Below, one piece after another: positions 24,825-33,693 of a DNA stretch of 64,000 nucleotides. How positions within the stretch are numbered: position 1 is the stretch's first letter; every line of letters starts with the position of its first letter. The DNA is taken from positions 62,001 through 126,000 of the forward strand of contig DATLFG010000072.1 of NCBI GenBank assembly GCA_035524955.1, in the 5' to 3' direction. Below the pieces are notes generated by a model, which worked only from the letters and a program-made list of their open reading frames with translations, searched no databases and was not told where the DNA came from. Position numbers and translations under genes: made by a program. This DNA comes from CAMLFJ01 sp035524955 (lineage in GTDB: Bacteria > Methylomirabilota > Methylomirabilia > Rokubacteriales > CSP1-6).

Positions 24825-25060
24825 TTAACTGGGGGGGAGCGGGCGCCGCTCCTCCCCCAGACCCCTCCACCGCTTCGTACGCGACCCAGACTGGTTCATC
24901 GTCCTTAACCGGGGGGGAGCGGGCGCCGCTCCTCCCCCCAGACCCCCCCACCGCTCCGTACGCGACCCCGCCTGGTTCATCGTCCTTAACCGGGGGGGGG
25001 AGCGGGCGCCGCTCCTCCCCCCCAGCCCCCCCGCTCCGAGGCGGATGCTGATCGGTTCAT
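24825..25060. repeat. Tandem repeat, three units of about 80 bp, between livF and livH
   Basis: Units begin TTAACT/TTAACC at 24825, 24905 and 24986, spacing 80 and 81 bp; the third diverges after about 25040. Each unit carries a hairpin of the form GGAGCGG-GCG-CCGCTCC flanked by G and C runs, a GTACGCGACC segment, and ends GGTTCATCGTCC. GGTTCAT recurs at about 25055 and 25106. No gene is seen in the 303-bp interval 24824-25126. The repeats are transcribed with the operon and could form processing or attenuating hairpins. Confidence 0.85.
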
Positions 25061-25126
25061 GTTCGGTTGCGTCCGCCTCACGCTTTGGTGCCGCATGCCG
25101 GTCGGTTCATGGTGGTCGCTGTCTCC

Positions 25127-25840
25127 TCAGTAGCCGAGATAGGAGCGCCGGATCGCGTCATTCTTCTTCAGATCGGCGGCGGGGCCGGACATCACCACCC
25201 GTCCGGTCTCGAGCAGGTAGGCGTGGCCGGCCAGATCGAGCGCCATCGCCGCGTTCTGCTCCACCAGCAGCACGCTCACGCCCTCCTGCTGGTTGATGGT
25301 CTGCACGATGCGGAAGATCTCCCGGACCACGAGGGGGGCCAGGCCGAGCGAGGGCTCGTCGAGCAGCAGGAGCCGCGGGCGCGACATGAGCGCGCGCGCC
25401 ACCGCGAGCATCTGCTGCTCGCCACCCGAGAGCGTCCCCGCCTGCTGGCGGCGGCGCTGCGCGAGCACGGGGAAATACTCGTAGATCTTCTCGTAGTCCT
25501 CCGCGAGGCCGGACTTGTCCCGGCGCGCGTAGGCGCCGAGCTTCAGGTTCTCCTCCACCGAGAGATCCACGAAGGTTCCCCGGCCCTCGGGGGTGTGGGC
25601 GATGCCGAGCCGGACGATGTCCTCGGTGGTCTTGCCGTCGATGCGCCGGCCGTCGAAGCGCACCTGGCCGCTGGTCCGGATCATCTTGCAAACCGCCCGG
25701 AGCGTGGTCGTCTTGCCGGCCCCATTGGCACCCAGGATCGTGGTGATCCCGCCCGCTTCCACCCCGAAGGAGAGCCCGTGCAGGACCTTGGTCGATCCGT
25801 ACTGCGCCTCCAGGTCCTGCGCCTCCAGCAGGGCCGGCAT
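25127..25840 (-). CDS. livF: Branched-chain amino-acid ABC ATPase LivF
   Basis: A 237-residue ATPase with Walker A GANGAGKTT, signature LSGGEQQ, Walker B LLLLDEPSLGLAP and the H-loop region LLVEQN. The HTPEGRGTFVDLSVEENL segment identifies the LivF type. The start ATG overlaps the livG stop by 4 nt (ATGA). It energises LivHM together with LivG. Confidence 0.95.
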   Translation of the reverse strand: MPALLEAQDLEAQYGSTKVLHGLSFGVEAGGITTILGANGAGKTTTLRAVCKMIRTSGQVRFDGRRIDGKTTEDIVRLGIAHTPEGRGTFVDLSVEENLKLGAYARRDKSGLAEDYEKIYEYFPVLAQRRRQQAGTLSGGEQQMLAVARALMSRPRLLLLDEPSLGLAPLVVREIFRIVQTINQQEGVSVLLVEQNAAMALDLAGHAYLLETGRVVMSGPAADLKKNDAIRRSYLGY

Positions 25841-26622
25841 CAGGCCGCGCTCCCGAGATAGGCGCGGATCACTTCGGGATCGCGTTGCACCGCGGCGGGT
25901 GGCCCCTCCGCGATTTTGCGGCCGAAGTCGAGGACCACCACCCGGTCGGACACCTGCATGACCAGACTCATGTGGTGCTCGACGAGGAGCACGGTCACAC
26001 CCCGTCGATCGCGGATGGCCCGGAGGATGGCGCCGAGCGCGGCGACCTCCTCGTGGTTCAGGCCGCCCGCCGGCTCGTCGGCGAGCAGGAGCTTGGGCGT
26101 GCCCGCGAGCGCCCGCGCCAGCTCCACGCGCTTCAGCGTGCCGAACGGCAGGCCCGCGGCGCGATGCGCGGCGACGCGCTCGAGCTCGAGGAAGGCGATG
26201 ACCTCCATCGCGACCTCTCGCATCATGCGCTCCTCGCGGCCGACCGACGGCAGGCGGAGCGCGTTGCTCAGGAAATCGCTTCCGGTGCGCGCGTGCACGC
26301 CCACCATCACGTTCTGCAGCACGCTCATGCTGGGGAAGAGCGCGAGGTTCTGGAAGGTGCGGCCGATGCCGAGGGCGGCCACGTGATGCGGGGTGTCGCG
26401 GATGATCGACTTGCCCTCGAAGACCAGGTCGCCGCTGTTCGGCGTGTACAGCCGGCTCACGCAGTTGAACAGCGTGGTCTTGCCCGCCCCGTTCGGGCCG
26501 ATCAGCCCGACGATGTGGCCCGCCGCCATGTTGAAGGAGACGTCGTCGAGAGCGACGATACCCCCGAAACGCATCGAGACGTTCCGCACGGACAGAATAT
26601 CGGCGCCCACGGCCGCAGTCAC
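25840..26622 (-). CDS. livG: Branched-chain amino-acid ABC ATPase LivG
   Basis: A 260-residue ATPase with Walker A GPNGAGKTT, Q-loop GIGRTFQNLALFPSMSV, the signature region GTLKRVELARALAG and Walker B LLLADEPAGGLNHEE. The signature reads FGTLKRVE rather than the usual LSYGQQRRLE, a mild deviation. The frame runs open through antisense sequence to 28.9 kb, which is not coding. The GTG at 26622 gives a normal LivG start, with GTG 26610 as the alternative; the promoter described next would make the former nearly leaderless. Confidence 0.9.
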   Translation of the reverse strand: MTAAVGADILSVRNVSMRFGGIVALDDVSFNMAAGHIVGLIGPNGAGKTTLFNCVSRLYTPNSGDLVFEGKSIIRDTPHHVAALGIGRTFQNLALFPSMSVLQNVMVGVHARTGSDFLSNALRLPSVGREERMMREVAMEVIAFLELERVAAHRAAGLPFGTLKRVELARALAGTPKLLLADEPAGGLNHEEVAALGAILRAIRDRRGVTVLLVEHHMSLVMQVSDRVVVLDFGRKIAEGPPAAVQRDPEVIRAYLGSAA

Positions 26623-26631
26623 GGTTCGTAT

Positions 26632-26661
26632 CTTATAGGGGGTGGGCGGCGCTTTTGTCAA
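26632..26661 (-). promoter_or_regulatory. Sigma70-type promoter for the liv operon
   Basis: On the minus strand a perfect TTGACA (26656-26661) is followed after 18 nt by TATAAG (26632-26637). The predicted transcript start, near 26625, lies only a few bases before the livG GTG at 26622, so the message may be nearly leaderless. On the other strand TATGAT (26683-26688) is a candidate -10 for ettA, also very close to its ATG. Confidence 0.65.
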
Positions 26662-26697
26662 TCCTAAACGCCACTTCGCTGGTATGATCCGGGGTCT

Positions 26698-28377
26698 ATG
26701 GCGCACCAGTACATCTTCGTGATGAAGGACCTGAAGAAGATCGTCCCGCCCAAGCGGGAGATCCTGAAGGGCATCTGGCTGTCGTTCTACCCCGGGGCCA
26801 AGATCGGCGTGATCGGTGGTAACGGCGCGGGCAAGAGCACGCTGCTGCGCATCATGGCCGGCGTGGACACGGACTTCCTGGGCGAGGCGTGGCCCGCCGA
26901 CGGCGTACGGGTGGGCTATCTGCCGCAGGAGCCCCGGCTCGATCCCGCGAAGGACGTCCGCGGCAACGTCGAGGACGGCGTCGCCGATGTCCGCGGCCTG
27001 CTGACCCGCTTCGACGAGATCAACGCCAAGCTGGGCGAGCCCCTCGACGATGAGGGCATGGAGAAGCTTCTCGCCGACCAGGCGCGGGTGCAGGACGCCA
27101 TCGAGGCGGCCAACGGCTGGGACCTGGACCGGACGGTCGAGATCGCGATGGACGCCCTCCGGTGCCCGCCGGGTGACGCGGACGTGGGGACCCTGTCCGG
27201 CGGCGAGGTCCGGCGCGTCGCCCTCTGCCGCCTGCTGCTCCAGAAGCCCGATCTCCTGCTGCTGGACGAGCCCACCAACCACCTCGACGCGGAGTCGGTG
27301 GCCTGGCTCGAGCGGTTCCTCAAGGAGTACCCGGGCACGGTGGTGGCGATCACCCACGACCGCTACTTCCTGGACAACGTGGCGGGCTGGATCCTCGAGC
27401 TGGACCGCGGCGCGGGCATCCCGTGGGAGGGCAACTACACCTCCTGGCTCGATCAGAAGAAGCAGCGCCTCGCCGTCGAGGAGAAGCAGGAGACCGCGCG
27501 GCAGCGCACGCTCGAGCGCGAGCTCGAGTGGGTGCGCATGTCGCCGCGCGCGCGCCAGGCCAAGTCCAAGTCGCGGCTGCAGGCCTACGAGCAGCTGCTC
27601 GCGGAGGGCGGCAGCGACCGCGAGGGGCAGGCCGAGATCATCATCCCGGCCGGGCCGCGCCTCGGCGACGTGGTGGTGCAGGCCGAGCACCTCGTCAAGG
27701 GCTACGGCGACCGGCTGCTGATCGAGGATCTCTCGTTCAGCCTCCCGCGGGGTGGCATCGTCGGCGTCATCGGCCCCAACGGGGCGGGCAAGACCACGCT
27801 CTTCCGCATGATCACCGGCCAGGAGAAGCCCGACCGCGGCAGCCTCCAGGTGGGGGAGACCGTGCGCCTGGCCTCCGTGGACCAGAGCCGCGACTCCCTC
27901 GATCCGTCCAAGAACGTCTGGGAGGAGATCTCGGGCGGCGCCGAGCAGCTCCAGCTCGGCACGCGCCAGATGGCCTCGCGCGCCTACGTGGCCTCCTTCA
28001 ACTTCAAGGGCTCCGACCAGCAGAAGAAGGTGGGCGATCTCTCCGGGGGCGAGCGCAACCGCGTGCACCTGGCCACCCTGCTCAAGAGCGGCGGCAACCT
28101 GCTGCTCCTCGACGAGCCCACCAACGACCTCGACGTGGACACCCTGCGAGCCCTCGAGGACGCGCTGCTGTCCTTCGCGGGTTGCGCGGTGGTGATCAGC
28201 CACGACCGCTGGTTCCTCGACCGGGTCGCCACCCACATGCTGGCCTTCGAGGGCGACAGCCGGGTGGCCTGGTTCGAGGGCAACTATGAAGACTACGAGG
28301 CCGACCGGCACAAGCGGCTGGGCGCGGCCGCCGACACCCCGCACCGCATCCGGTACAAGCCGCTCACCCGCGGCTAG
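26698..28377 (+). CDS. ettA: Energy-dependent translational throttle protein EttA
   Basis: A 559-residue soluble ABC-F ATPase that binds the ribosomal E site and gates early elongation according to ATP/ADP. Two ATPase domains are visible: GGNGAGKST near 40 with LLLLDEPTNHLDAESVAWLE, and GPNGAGKTT near 360 with LSGGERNRVHLATLLKSG. The start MAHQYIFVMKDLKKIVPPKR, the ELDRGAGIPWEGNYTSWL segment and NFKGSDQQKKVGDLSGGE are characteristic of EttA rather than Uup or the antibiotic-resistance ABC-Fs. Length fits the family (about 555). Confidence 0.96.
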   Translation: MAHQYIFVMKDLKKIVPPKREILKGIWLSFYPGAKIGVIGGNGAGKSTLLRIMAGVDTDFLGEAWPADGVRVGYLPQEPRLDPAKDVRGNVEDGVADVRGLLTRFDEINAKLGEPLDDEGMEKLLADQARVQDAIEAANGWDLDRTVEIAMDALRCPPGDADVGTLSGGEVRRVALCRLLLQKPDLLLLDEPTNHLDAESVAWLERFLKEYPGTVVAITHDRYFLDNVAGWILELDRGAGIPWEGNYTSWLDQKKQRLAVEEKQETARQRTLERELEWVRMSPRARQAKSKSRLQAYEQLLAEGGSDREGQAEIIIPAGPRLGDVVVQAEHLVKGYGDRLLIEDLSFSLPRGGIVGVIGPNGAGKTTLFRMITGQEKPDRGSLQVGETVRLASVDQSRDSLDPSKNVWEEISGGAEQLQLGTRQMASRAYVASFNFKGSDQQKKVGDLSGGERNRVHLATLLKSGGNLLLLDEPTNDLDVDTLRALEDALLSFAGCAVVISHDRWFLDRVATHMLAFEGDSRVAWFEGNYEDYEADRHKRLGAAADTPHRIRYKPLTRG

Positions 28378-28396
28378 CCTCGGGGAGGGCCCCGCC

Positions 28397-29029
28397 ATGT
28401 TCAAGGACACCGTGACGTCCCGGGAGGAGCTCCGCGCCATCTTCGGGGCACCCATGGAGCGCGCCGTGCTCAAGGAGCGCGCGAGCCTCGACGTCCACTC
28501 TCGTGCCTTCATCGCCGCCGCGCCCTTCGTGCTGATCGCCACCTCGGGCGCGGCCGGGCGCTGCGACGTCTCGCCCAAGGGCGACGCGCCCGGCTTCGTG
28601 CTGGTGGTGGATGACCACCACCTGGTAGTGCCCGACCGCCCCGGCAACAACCGCATCGACGGGTTCACCAATATCGTGGAGAACCCGCACGTGGGTATGA
28701 TCTTCCTGATCCCCGGCCGCGAGGATACTTTGCGCGTCAACGGCCGCGCCTGCATCGCACGGGACGCGGAGATCCTGGCGCGGCTCGCGGTGCAGGGCAA
28801 GCGGCCCAAGGTCGCGATCGGAGTGGAGGTGGAGGAGTGCTTCCTGCACTGCGCGAAGGCCTTCAAGCGCTCCGGCCTCTGGGAGCGGGAGCACTGGCCC
28901 GACGTGGCCGGGCTGCCCTCGATGGCGCGGATGCTGTGGGACCAGATCGAGGCCAAGCCGGCCGGGCACGCCTGCGTCGAGGACTACGAGCGCGACCAGC
29001 AGGAGCGCTTGCGGAAGACGCTCTATTGA
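28397..29029 (+). CDS. PPOX-class FMN-dependent flavoprotein (DR2398-type)
   Basis: A 210-residue split-barrel protein of the pyridoxamine 5'-phosphate oxidase superfamily. LIATSGAAGRCDVSPKGDAPGF and IDGFTNIVENPHVGMIFLIPG form the FMN phosphate site, and the region from EECFLHCAKAFKRSGLW matches the DR2398 subgroup. The ATG at 28397 has GGGAGGG upstream; the open frame before it overlaps ettA in another frame. Its substrate is not known. It is 19 nt after ettA and 12 nt before the next oxidoreductase. Confidence 0.85.
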   Translation: MFKDTVTSREELRAIFGAPMERAVLKERASLDVHSRAFIAAAPFVLIATSGAAGRCDVSPKGDAPGFVLVVDDHHLVVPDRPGNNRIDGFTNIVENPHVGMIFLIPGREDTLRVNGRACIARDAEILARLAVQGKRPKVAIGVEVEECFLHCAKAFKRSGLWEREHWPDVAGLPSMARMLWDQIEAKPAGHACVEDYERDQQERLRKTLY

Positions 29030-29041
29030 TCTGACCGCTCG

Positions 29042-30172
29042 ATGAGCCCCGATCTCCCGCGCAGCGCCGACGTCGTGATCATCGGGGCCGGCGCCATCGG
29101 CGCTAGCATCGCCTACCAGCTCGGGCGGCGCGGCGTCCGCGACGTGGTGGTGCTCGAGCGCGACGCGGTCGGCGCCGGGTCGACGAGCAAGGCGGCGGGC
29201 GGGATCCGGGTGCAGTTCGCGACCCGGGTGGAGATCGAGCTCTCGCTCCGCGGCATCGCTTTCTTCAAGCGCTTCGAGGACGAGATGGGGGTGCCCTGCG
29301 ATTTCCACCAGGAGGGCTACCTCTTCGTGGTCACCGACGAGCCGACCCTGGCGCGCTTTCGCGACAACGTGGCGCTCCAGCGGAGCATGGGCGCGGACGT
29401 GCGGGTGATCGCCCCCGACGACGCCCGTGCCCTGGTGCCTTCGCTCAACATGGACGATGCTCTCGCCGCGGTCTGGGGGCCCATGGACGGCCACGCCTCG
29501 CCCAACGACGTGGTGCAGGCCTACGCCGCCCAGGCGCGGGCCCGCGGCGTCCGCATCGTGGAGGACTCCCCGGTGACCGGGATCGTGGTCGAGCGCGGGC
29601 GGGTGGCGGGCGTCGTCACCCCGGCCGGCGCCATCGCCACCCGGCTCGTGGTCAACGCCGCCGGACCCTGGGCCCCGCTGGTCGCCCGGATGGCCGGGCT
29701 CGACCTGCCGGTGGACCCGCGCCGACGGCACATCTTCGTGACCGACGCCTTCGACGGCATCCGCCATCCGCTGCCGCTCGTCACCGATACCGGCAGCGGC
29801 TTCTACTGCCGGAGCGAGCAGGGGGCCATCCTGATGAGCCCGGGCGACATCGGAGCCACCACCGAGTACGAGGCGCGGGTGGACTGGAGCGTGCTGGAGC
29901 TGGCGGTGGAGAAGGCGATCCGGCGGATCCCCGCGCTCGAGCGCGCCCAGGTGCGCCACGCGTGGGCCGGGCTCCGGCCGCTCACCCCCGACGGGCGCGC
30001 CATCCTGGACTGGGCTCCCGGGGTCGAGGGCCTCTACCTGGCGGTGGGGTTCTGCGGCCACGGCTTCCAGCACTCCCCCGGGGTGGGCGAGACGGTGGCC
30101 GAGCTGCTGCTCGACGGCCGCTCGGCGCTCGACGTCCACGACCTGCGCCTCGGCCGCTTTGCGTCGGCTTGA
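29042..30172 (+). CDS. FAD-dependent oxidoreductase, DAO family
   Basis: A 376-residue D-amino-acid-oxidase-fold enzyme, close in architecture to sarcosine oxidase beta and glycine oxidase. The FAD motif VVIIGAGAIGASIAYQLGRRG is at the N-terminus, with the second contact GSTSKAAGGIRVQFA, and the C-terminal LRPLTPDGRAILDWAPGVEGLYLAVGFCGHGF closes over the flavin. It probably oxidises an N-methyl or primary amine of an amino acid. It is likely co-transcribed with the PPOX gene. Confidence 0.85.
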   Translation: MSPDLPRSADVVIIGAGAIGASIAYQLGRRGVRDVVVLERDAVGAGSTSKAAGGIRVQFATRVEIELSLRGIAFFKRFEDEMGVPCDFHQEGYLFVVTDEPTLARFRDNVALQRSMGADVRVIAPDDARALVPSLNMDDALAAVWGPMDGHASPNDVVQAYAAQARARGVRIVEDSPVTGIVVERGRVAGVVTPAGAIATRLVVNAAGPWAPLVARMAGLDLPVDPRRRHIFVTDAFDGIRHPLPLVTDTGSGFYCRSEQGAILMSPGDIGATTEYEARVDWSVLELAVEKAIRRIPALERAQVRHAWAGLRPLTPDGRAILDWAPGVEGLYLAVGFCGHGFQHSPGVGETVAELLLDGRSALDVHDLRLGRFASA

Positions 30173-30211
30173 CACGGCGGCATCGGGCCGCTAACGTCCG
30201 AGTCCGCGGCG

Positions 30212-32926
30212 ATGCAGAACGTCTCCCTCGACCGTCTCCGGCAGGTGGCGAACCTGGCCCGCTCCGTGGCGAGCGCGCTCGACGTGGACACCGTCCTCCG
30301 CCAGGTCGTGGAGGCGGTGCTCTCGCTACGGCCGCGCGCCTTCTGCGTGGTGCGCCTGGTGGACCTGGAGCGGGGCGGTTACCGGCTCGCGGCCAAGGGC
30401 GGGTCCGGCGAGGACGCGACGGACTTCGAGAGCGTGGCCGAGATCATCCCCTTCGGGAGCGGGATCACCCATGCGGTCGCGCAGAGCGGACAGCCGGTGC
30501 TGTTGCCGGACGCGCTCGGCGATCCGCGGCTCGTCTCGGCGATGTGGCGCGAGGAGCGAGGCCTCAAGGTCTACTACGGCGTGCCGATCAGCGCGGGCGG
30601 TGAGCTGATGGGCGTGCTCAACGTGGCACTCTCCGAGACCGCGCCACCCACCGCGGAGGAGCGGGAGATCGTGGACCTGCTGGCGAGCCACGCGGCGGTC
30701 GCGATCGGCAACGCGCGGCTCTTCGCGGAGAGCGAGACCCGGCGCCGGACCGCGGAGGCCCTCGCGGAGGTCTGGCGCTTCCTCTCCGAGACGTTCGACG
30801 TGGCCGCGCTCGGCCAGCGCATCGCCGACGTCGTGCTGCGCGCCCTGCGGGTGCGGGCGGCCGTGCTCTACCGCCTCCTGCCCGGGTCGGGGGATCTTGC
30901 GGTGATCGGCCGCTCGGGGGAGGCGGAGCGATTATTCGATCCCGGTGTCGTGCTGCCCGCGGGTCACGGCGTGGTCGGCCTGGCCGTGAACCGCCGGCAG
31001 CCGGTGGTCACGCCCGACGTGCGGGTGGATAGCCGCATCGTCTCACCCGCGAGCATGCGCCCCGGACAGACCCTGTGCCCGTCGGTGCTCTCGCTGCCCC
31101 TGGTGGTGAAGGGGCAGGTGGTGGGCGGCTTCACGGTGGGCGACTTCCTCGGGCGCGTCTACACCGACGAGGATCTCCGATTGGCCCAGACCTTCGCGGA
31201 CCAGGCGGCGGTGGCGCTCGAGAACGCGCGGCTGTTCGCGGAGACGGAGCGGCGGCGGCGCGAGAGCCTGGCGCTCGGCAACGTGAGCCAGACGCTCGCG
31301 CAGTCGCTGCATCCCGGCGCGGTCGCCCAGCGCGCGGTGGACTGTGTGCGAGACCTGGTCGGGGTGCTCGCGGCCTCCGTCTTCCGCCTCGAGCCCGAGT
31401 CGGGCGCGCTGGAGGAGACGGCCTCCTCGGGGCTGTCCTCCTTCCGCGACCGGCCGCCGCGGTTCCTGCGCGGCACCGGGGTGGTCGGGCTGGCGGTCGC
31501 CGAGCGGCGGGCGGTGGTCTCGAATGATGTCCTCGCCGACCCGCGGCTGCGGTTCCCCCCCGAGGTGCGCGCGTTCCTCGAGGTCTCGCAGATCCGCGCC
31601 ATCCTCGCGGTGCCGCTCATCGTGAAGGAGCAGGTGATCGGCGCCCTCGGGCTGGTGGACGCGAGCGGCCGGGTCTTCGCGGAGGACGACGTGCGGCTCG
31701 CCCAGGCCTTCGCGGACCAGGCGGCGGTGGCGCTCGAGAACGCGCGGCTCTACGCGGACGCAGAGCGGCGGCGGGTCGAGGCCGAGACGCTCGCCGGCCT
31801 GGTGCGCACCATCACCGCCACGCTCGATCCCGCGCTGGTCCTGCGCCGGGTGGTGGCGGCCGCCCGGGAGCTGTGCGGGAGCGACTCCGCCCACATCCTG
31901 CTGCGCGATGCCGAGACCGACACGATGTTCACCCGCTACGGCGTGGGCCAGGCGGTGGGCGACGCGGACGCGCCGCGCATCACGCGCGGCCGCGGCGCGG
32001 GGGGGCAAGCGTGGAGCACGGGCCGGCCCTTCCGCACCGCGAACCGGCCCGACGACCCGCGGGTGCGGGACGACTATCCGGAGGCGATCAGGCGGGAAGG
32101 TGTCATCGCCACCCTCGTGGTCCCGATCTGGATCGGCGGCCAGGTCGAAGGGCTCCTCTACGTCTCCAACCGCGCCGACCGGTCGTTCACCGACCGTGAC
32201 GAGGCGATCCTGATCCGACTGGCCGACCACGCGGCGATCGCGATCCAGAACGCGACCCTGTACAGCCGTCTGCAGGCGCTCTCCGGGCGCCTGATGGAGG
32301 TCCAGGAGGCGGAGCGGCGGCACCTGGCCCGCGAGCTCCACGACGAGATCGGCCAGCTCCTCACCGGGCTGCGCCTCACCCTCGACGTCCCCGAGCCGCC
32401 GTCGCCCGCGCTTGGCCTGCGGCTCGGGCAGGCCCAGGCCCTGGTGCAAGAGCTGCTCGAGCGGATCCGCGCGCTGTCGCTCGACCTGCGGCCGAGCATC
32501 CTGGACGACCTGGGCGTGCTGCCCGCGCTGCTCGACAACGTCGAGCGGTACATGAGCCAGACCAAGATCCGCGTGCACCTCGAGCACAGCGGGCTCGACC
32601 GGCGCTTCGCCCCCGAGACCGAGACCGGCGTCTACCGCATCGTCCAGGAAGCGCTGACCAACGTGGCGCGCCACGGCCGCGTGGACGAGGTGACGGTGCG
32701 CCTGTGGGCCACCGACGACGTGCTCGGCGTCCAGGTCGAGGACCACGGCGCCGGGTTCGACCCGGACGCGGTGCTCGCGGCCGGCCGGAGCGGCGGGCTC
32801 GCGGGCCTGCGCGAGCGGGCGGCCCTGCTGAACGGCCACCTCACGGTGGAGACGCATCCGGGCCGTGGCGTGCGGCTGACCGCCGAGGTCCCCCTCAACG
32901 GCTCGCTCAGGCGGCCCGGTGAGTGA
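30212..32926 (+). CDS. Cytosolic sensor histidine kinase with four GAF domains
   Basis: A 904-residue NarL-partner kinase without membrane segments. Four GAF-type sensor domains are arranged in series (about 22-172, 185-342, 354-515, 527-685), each ending in the helix (A)DQAAVALENARLF or a close variant. They are followed by a HisKA_3 dimerisation domain with phospho-acceptor H710 in RELHDEIGQ and a HATPase with VQEALTNVARHG and GAGFDP. Repeated segments such as FADQAAVALENARL suggest recent domain duplication. The stop overlaps the response-regulator start, so the two form an operon and a cognate pair. Confidence 0.9.
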   Translation: MQNVSLDRLRQVANLARSVASALDVDTVLRQVVEAVLSLRPRAFCVVRLVDLERGGYRLAAKGGSGEDATDFESVAEIIPFGSGITHAVAQSGQPVLLPDALGDPRLVSAMWREERGLKVYYGVPISAGGELMGVLNVALSETAPPTAEEREIVDLLASHAAVAIGNARLFAESETRRRTAEALAEVWRFLSETFDVAALGQRIADVVLRALRVRAAVLYRLLPGSGDLAVIGRSGEAERLFDPGVVLPAGHGVVGLAVNRRQPVVTPDVRVDSRIVSPASMRPGQTLCPSVLSLPLVVKGQVVGGFTVGDFLGRVYTDEDLRLAQTFADQAAVALENARLFAETERRRRESLALGNVSQTLAQSLHPGAVAQRAVDCVRDLVGVLAASVFRLEPESGALEETASSGLSSFRDRPPRFLRGTGVVGLAVAERRAVVSNDVLADPRLRFPPEVRAFLEVSQIRAILAVPLIVKEQVIGALGLVDASGRVFAEDDVRLAQAFADQAAVALENARLYADAERRRVEAETLAGLVRTITATLDPALVLRRVVAAARELCGSDSAHILLRDAETDTMFTRYGVGQAVGDADAPRITRGRGAGGQAWSTGRPFRTANRPDDPRVRDDYPEAIRREGVIATLVVPIWIGGQVEGLLYVSNRADRSFTDRDEAILIRLADHAAIAIQNATLYSRLQALSGRLMEVQEAERRHLARELHDEIGQLLTGLRLTLDVPEPPSPALGLRLGQAQALVQELLERIRALSLDLRPSILDDLGVLPALLDNVERYMSQTKIRVHLEHSGLDRRFAPETETGVYRIVQEALTNVARHGRVDEVTVRLWATDDVLGVQVEDHGAGFDPDAVLAAGRSGGLAGLRERAALLNGHLTVETHPGRGVRLTAEVPLNGSLRRPGE

Positions 32927-33587
32927 GCCGGTGAAGACGATCAGCGTGGTGCTGGCCGAGGATCACCACGTGGTGCGGCAGGGCCTCCGCGCCCTCCTCG
33001 CGGCCGAGCCCGATCTCGAGGTGGTGGGCGAGGCGGCGAGCGGCCTCGACGTGGGCGACCTGGTGGAGCGGGTGAAGCCCGACGTGCTGGTGGTGGACTT
33101 CGTGATGCCCGGCCTGAATGCGCCCGACATCATCCGGCGGGTGGCCCGGGTCTCCCCGCCCACGCGCGCCCTCGTGCTCTCCATGCACGCCAATCCCGCC
33201 TACGTCGTCGAGGCCATCCAGAGCGGCGCCGCCGGCTACGTGCTGAAGGGCTCGAGCGCGGCCGAGCTGGTGCGGGCGATCCGGGCGGTCGCGGAAGGCT
33301 CCCGGCACCTGAGCCCGCCGCTGTCCGAGGAGATGGTCGAGGCCTACGCGCAGCGCGCGGTGCCGACCGGCCTCGATCTCTACCGCACGCTCACCCAGCG
33401 GGAGCGAGAGGTGCTGCACCTCGCGGCGGAGGGGCAGACCAGCGGGCAGATCGGGGCTCGACTGAATATCAGCCCGCGCACGGTGGAGGTCCACCGGGCG
33501 AACTTGCTCCGCAAGCTGCGGCTCCGCGGCCAGAGCGACCTGGTCCGCTACGCGGTCGGGCGTGGGATCCTCACGGTGGACGGCTGA
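32919..33587 (+). CDS. NarL/LuxR-family response regulator
   Basis: A 222-residue two-domain regulator: a receiver (about 8-125) with phospho-acceptor D60 in LVVDFVMPG and lysine in GYVLKGSS, then a GerE/LuxR helix-turn-helix (about 155-215, LTQREREVLHLAAEG and ISPRTVEVHRANLLRKL). The GTG start lies inside the end of the kinase gene, so translation is coupled and the kinase above is its partner. It would bind DNA as a dimer after phosphorylation. No target is apparent. Confidence 0.92.
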   Translation: MSEPVKTISVVLAEDHHVVRQGLRALLAAEPDLEVVGEAASGLDVGDLVERVKPDVLVVDFVMPGLNAPDIIRRVARVSPPTRALVLSMHANPAYVVEAIQSGAAGYVLKGSSAAELVRAIRAVAEGSRHLSPPLSEEMVEAYAQRAVPTGLDLYRTLTQREREVLHLAAEGQTSGQIGARLNISPRTVEVHRANLLRKLRLRGQSDLVRYAVGRGILTVDG

Positions 33588-33600
33588 GCCGCGGGCCCGA

Positions 33601-33619
33601 ATTACGTACCTGTACGAAT
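33601..33619. promoter_or_regulatory. AT-rich inverted repeat, possible operator
   Basis: ATTACGTAC-CT-GTACGAAT is an interrupted dyad in the 106-bp gap between the LuxR-type regulator and the receiver gene, standing out by its low GC. It could be an operator or part of a promoter for the downstream gene. Confidence 0.3.
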
Positions 33620-33693
33620 AGACGAGGGCGCGGTCATGCGCGCAACGTTGCGGGCGGTGACGACGCGGTCCTCGGGAGTGTGCCCGCTCCGCC

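Noticed and set aside
24825..25060. Repeat array considered as CRISPR
   Set aside because: Units are contiguous and similar along their full 80-bp length, with no unique spacers and no cas genes.
26623..28956. Minus-strand open frame extending livG to over 1000 codons
   Set aside because: The extension is antisense to ettA and the PPOX gene, has no family-like sequence, and livG has a promoter and start at its 5' end.
28364..30175. Minus-strand open frame of about 600 codons
   Set aside because: Antisense shadow of the PPOX and DAO genes; composition is Arg/His/Asp/Gly-rich as expected for the reverse of GC-rich coding sequence.
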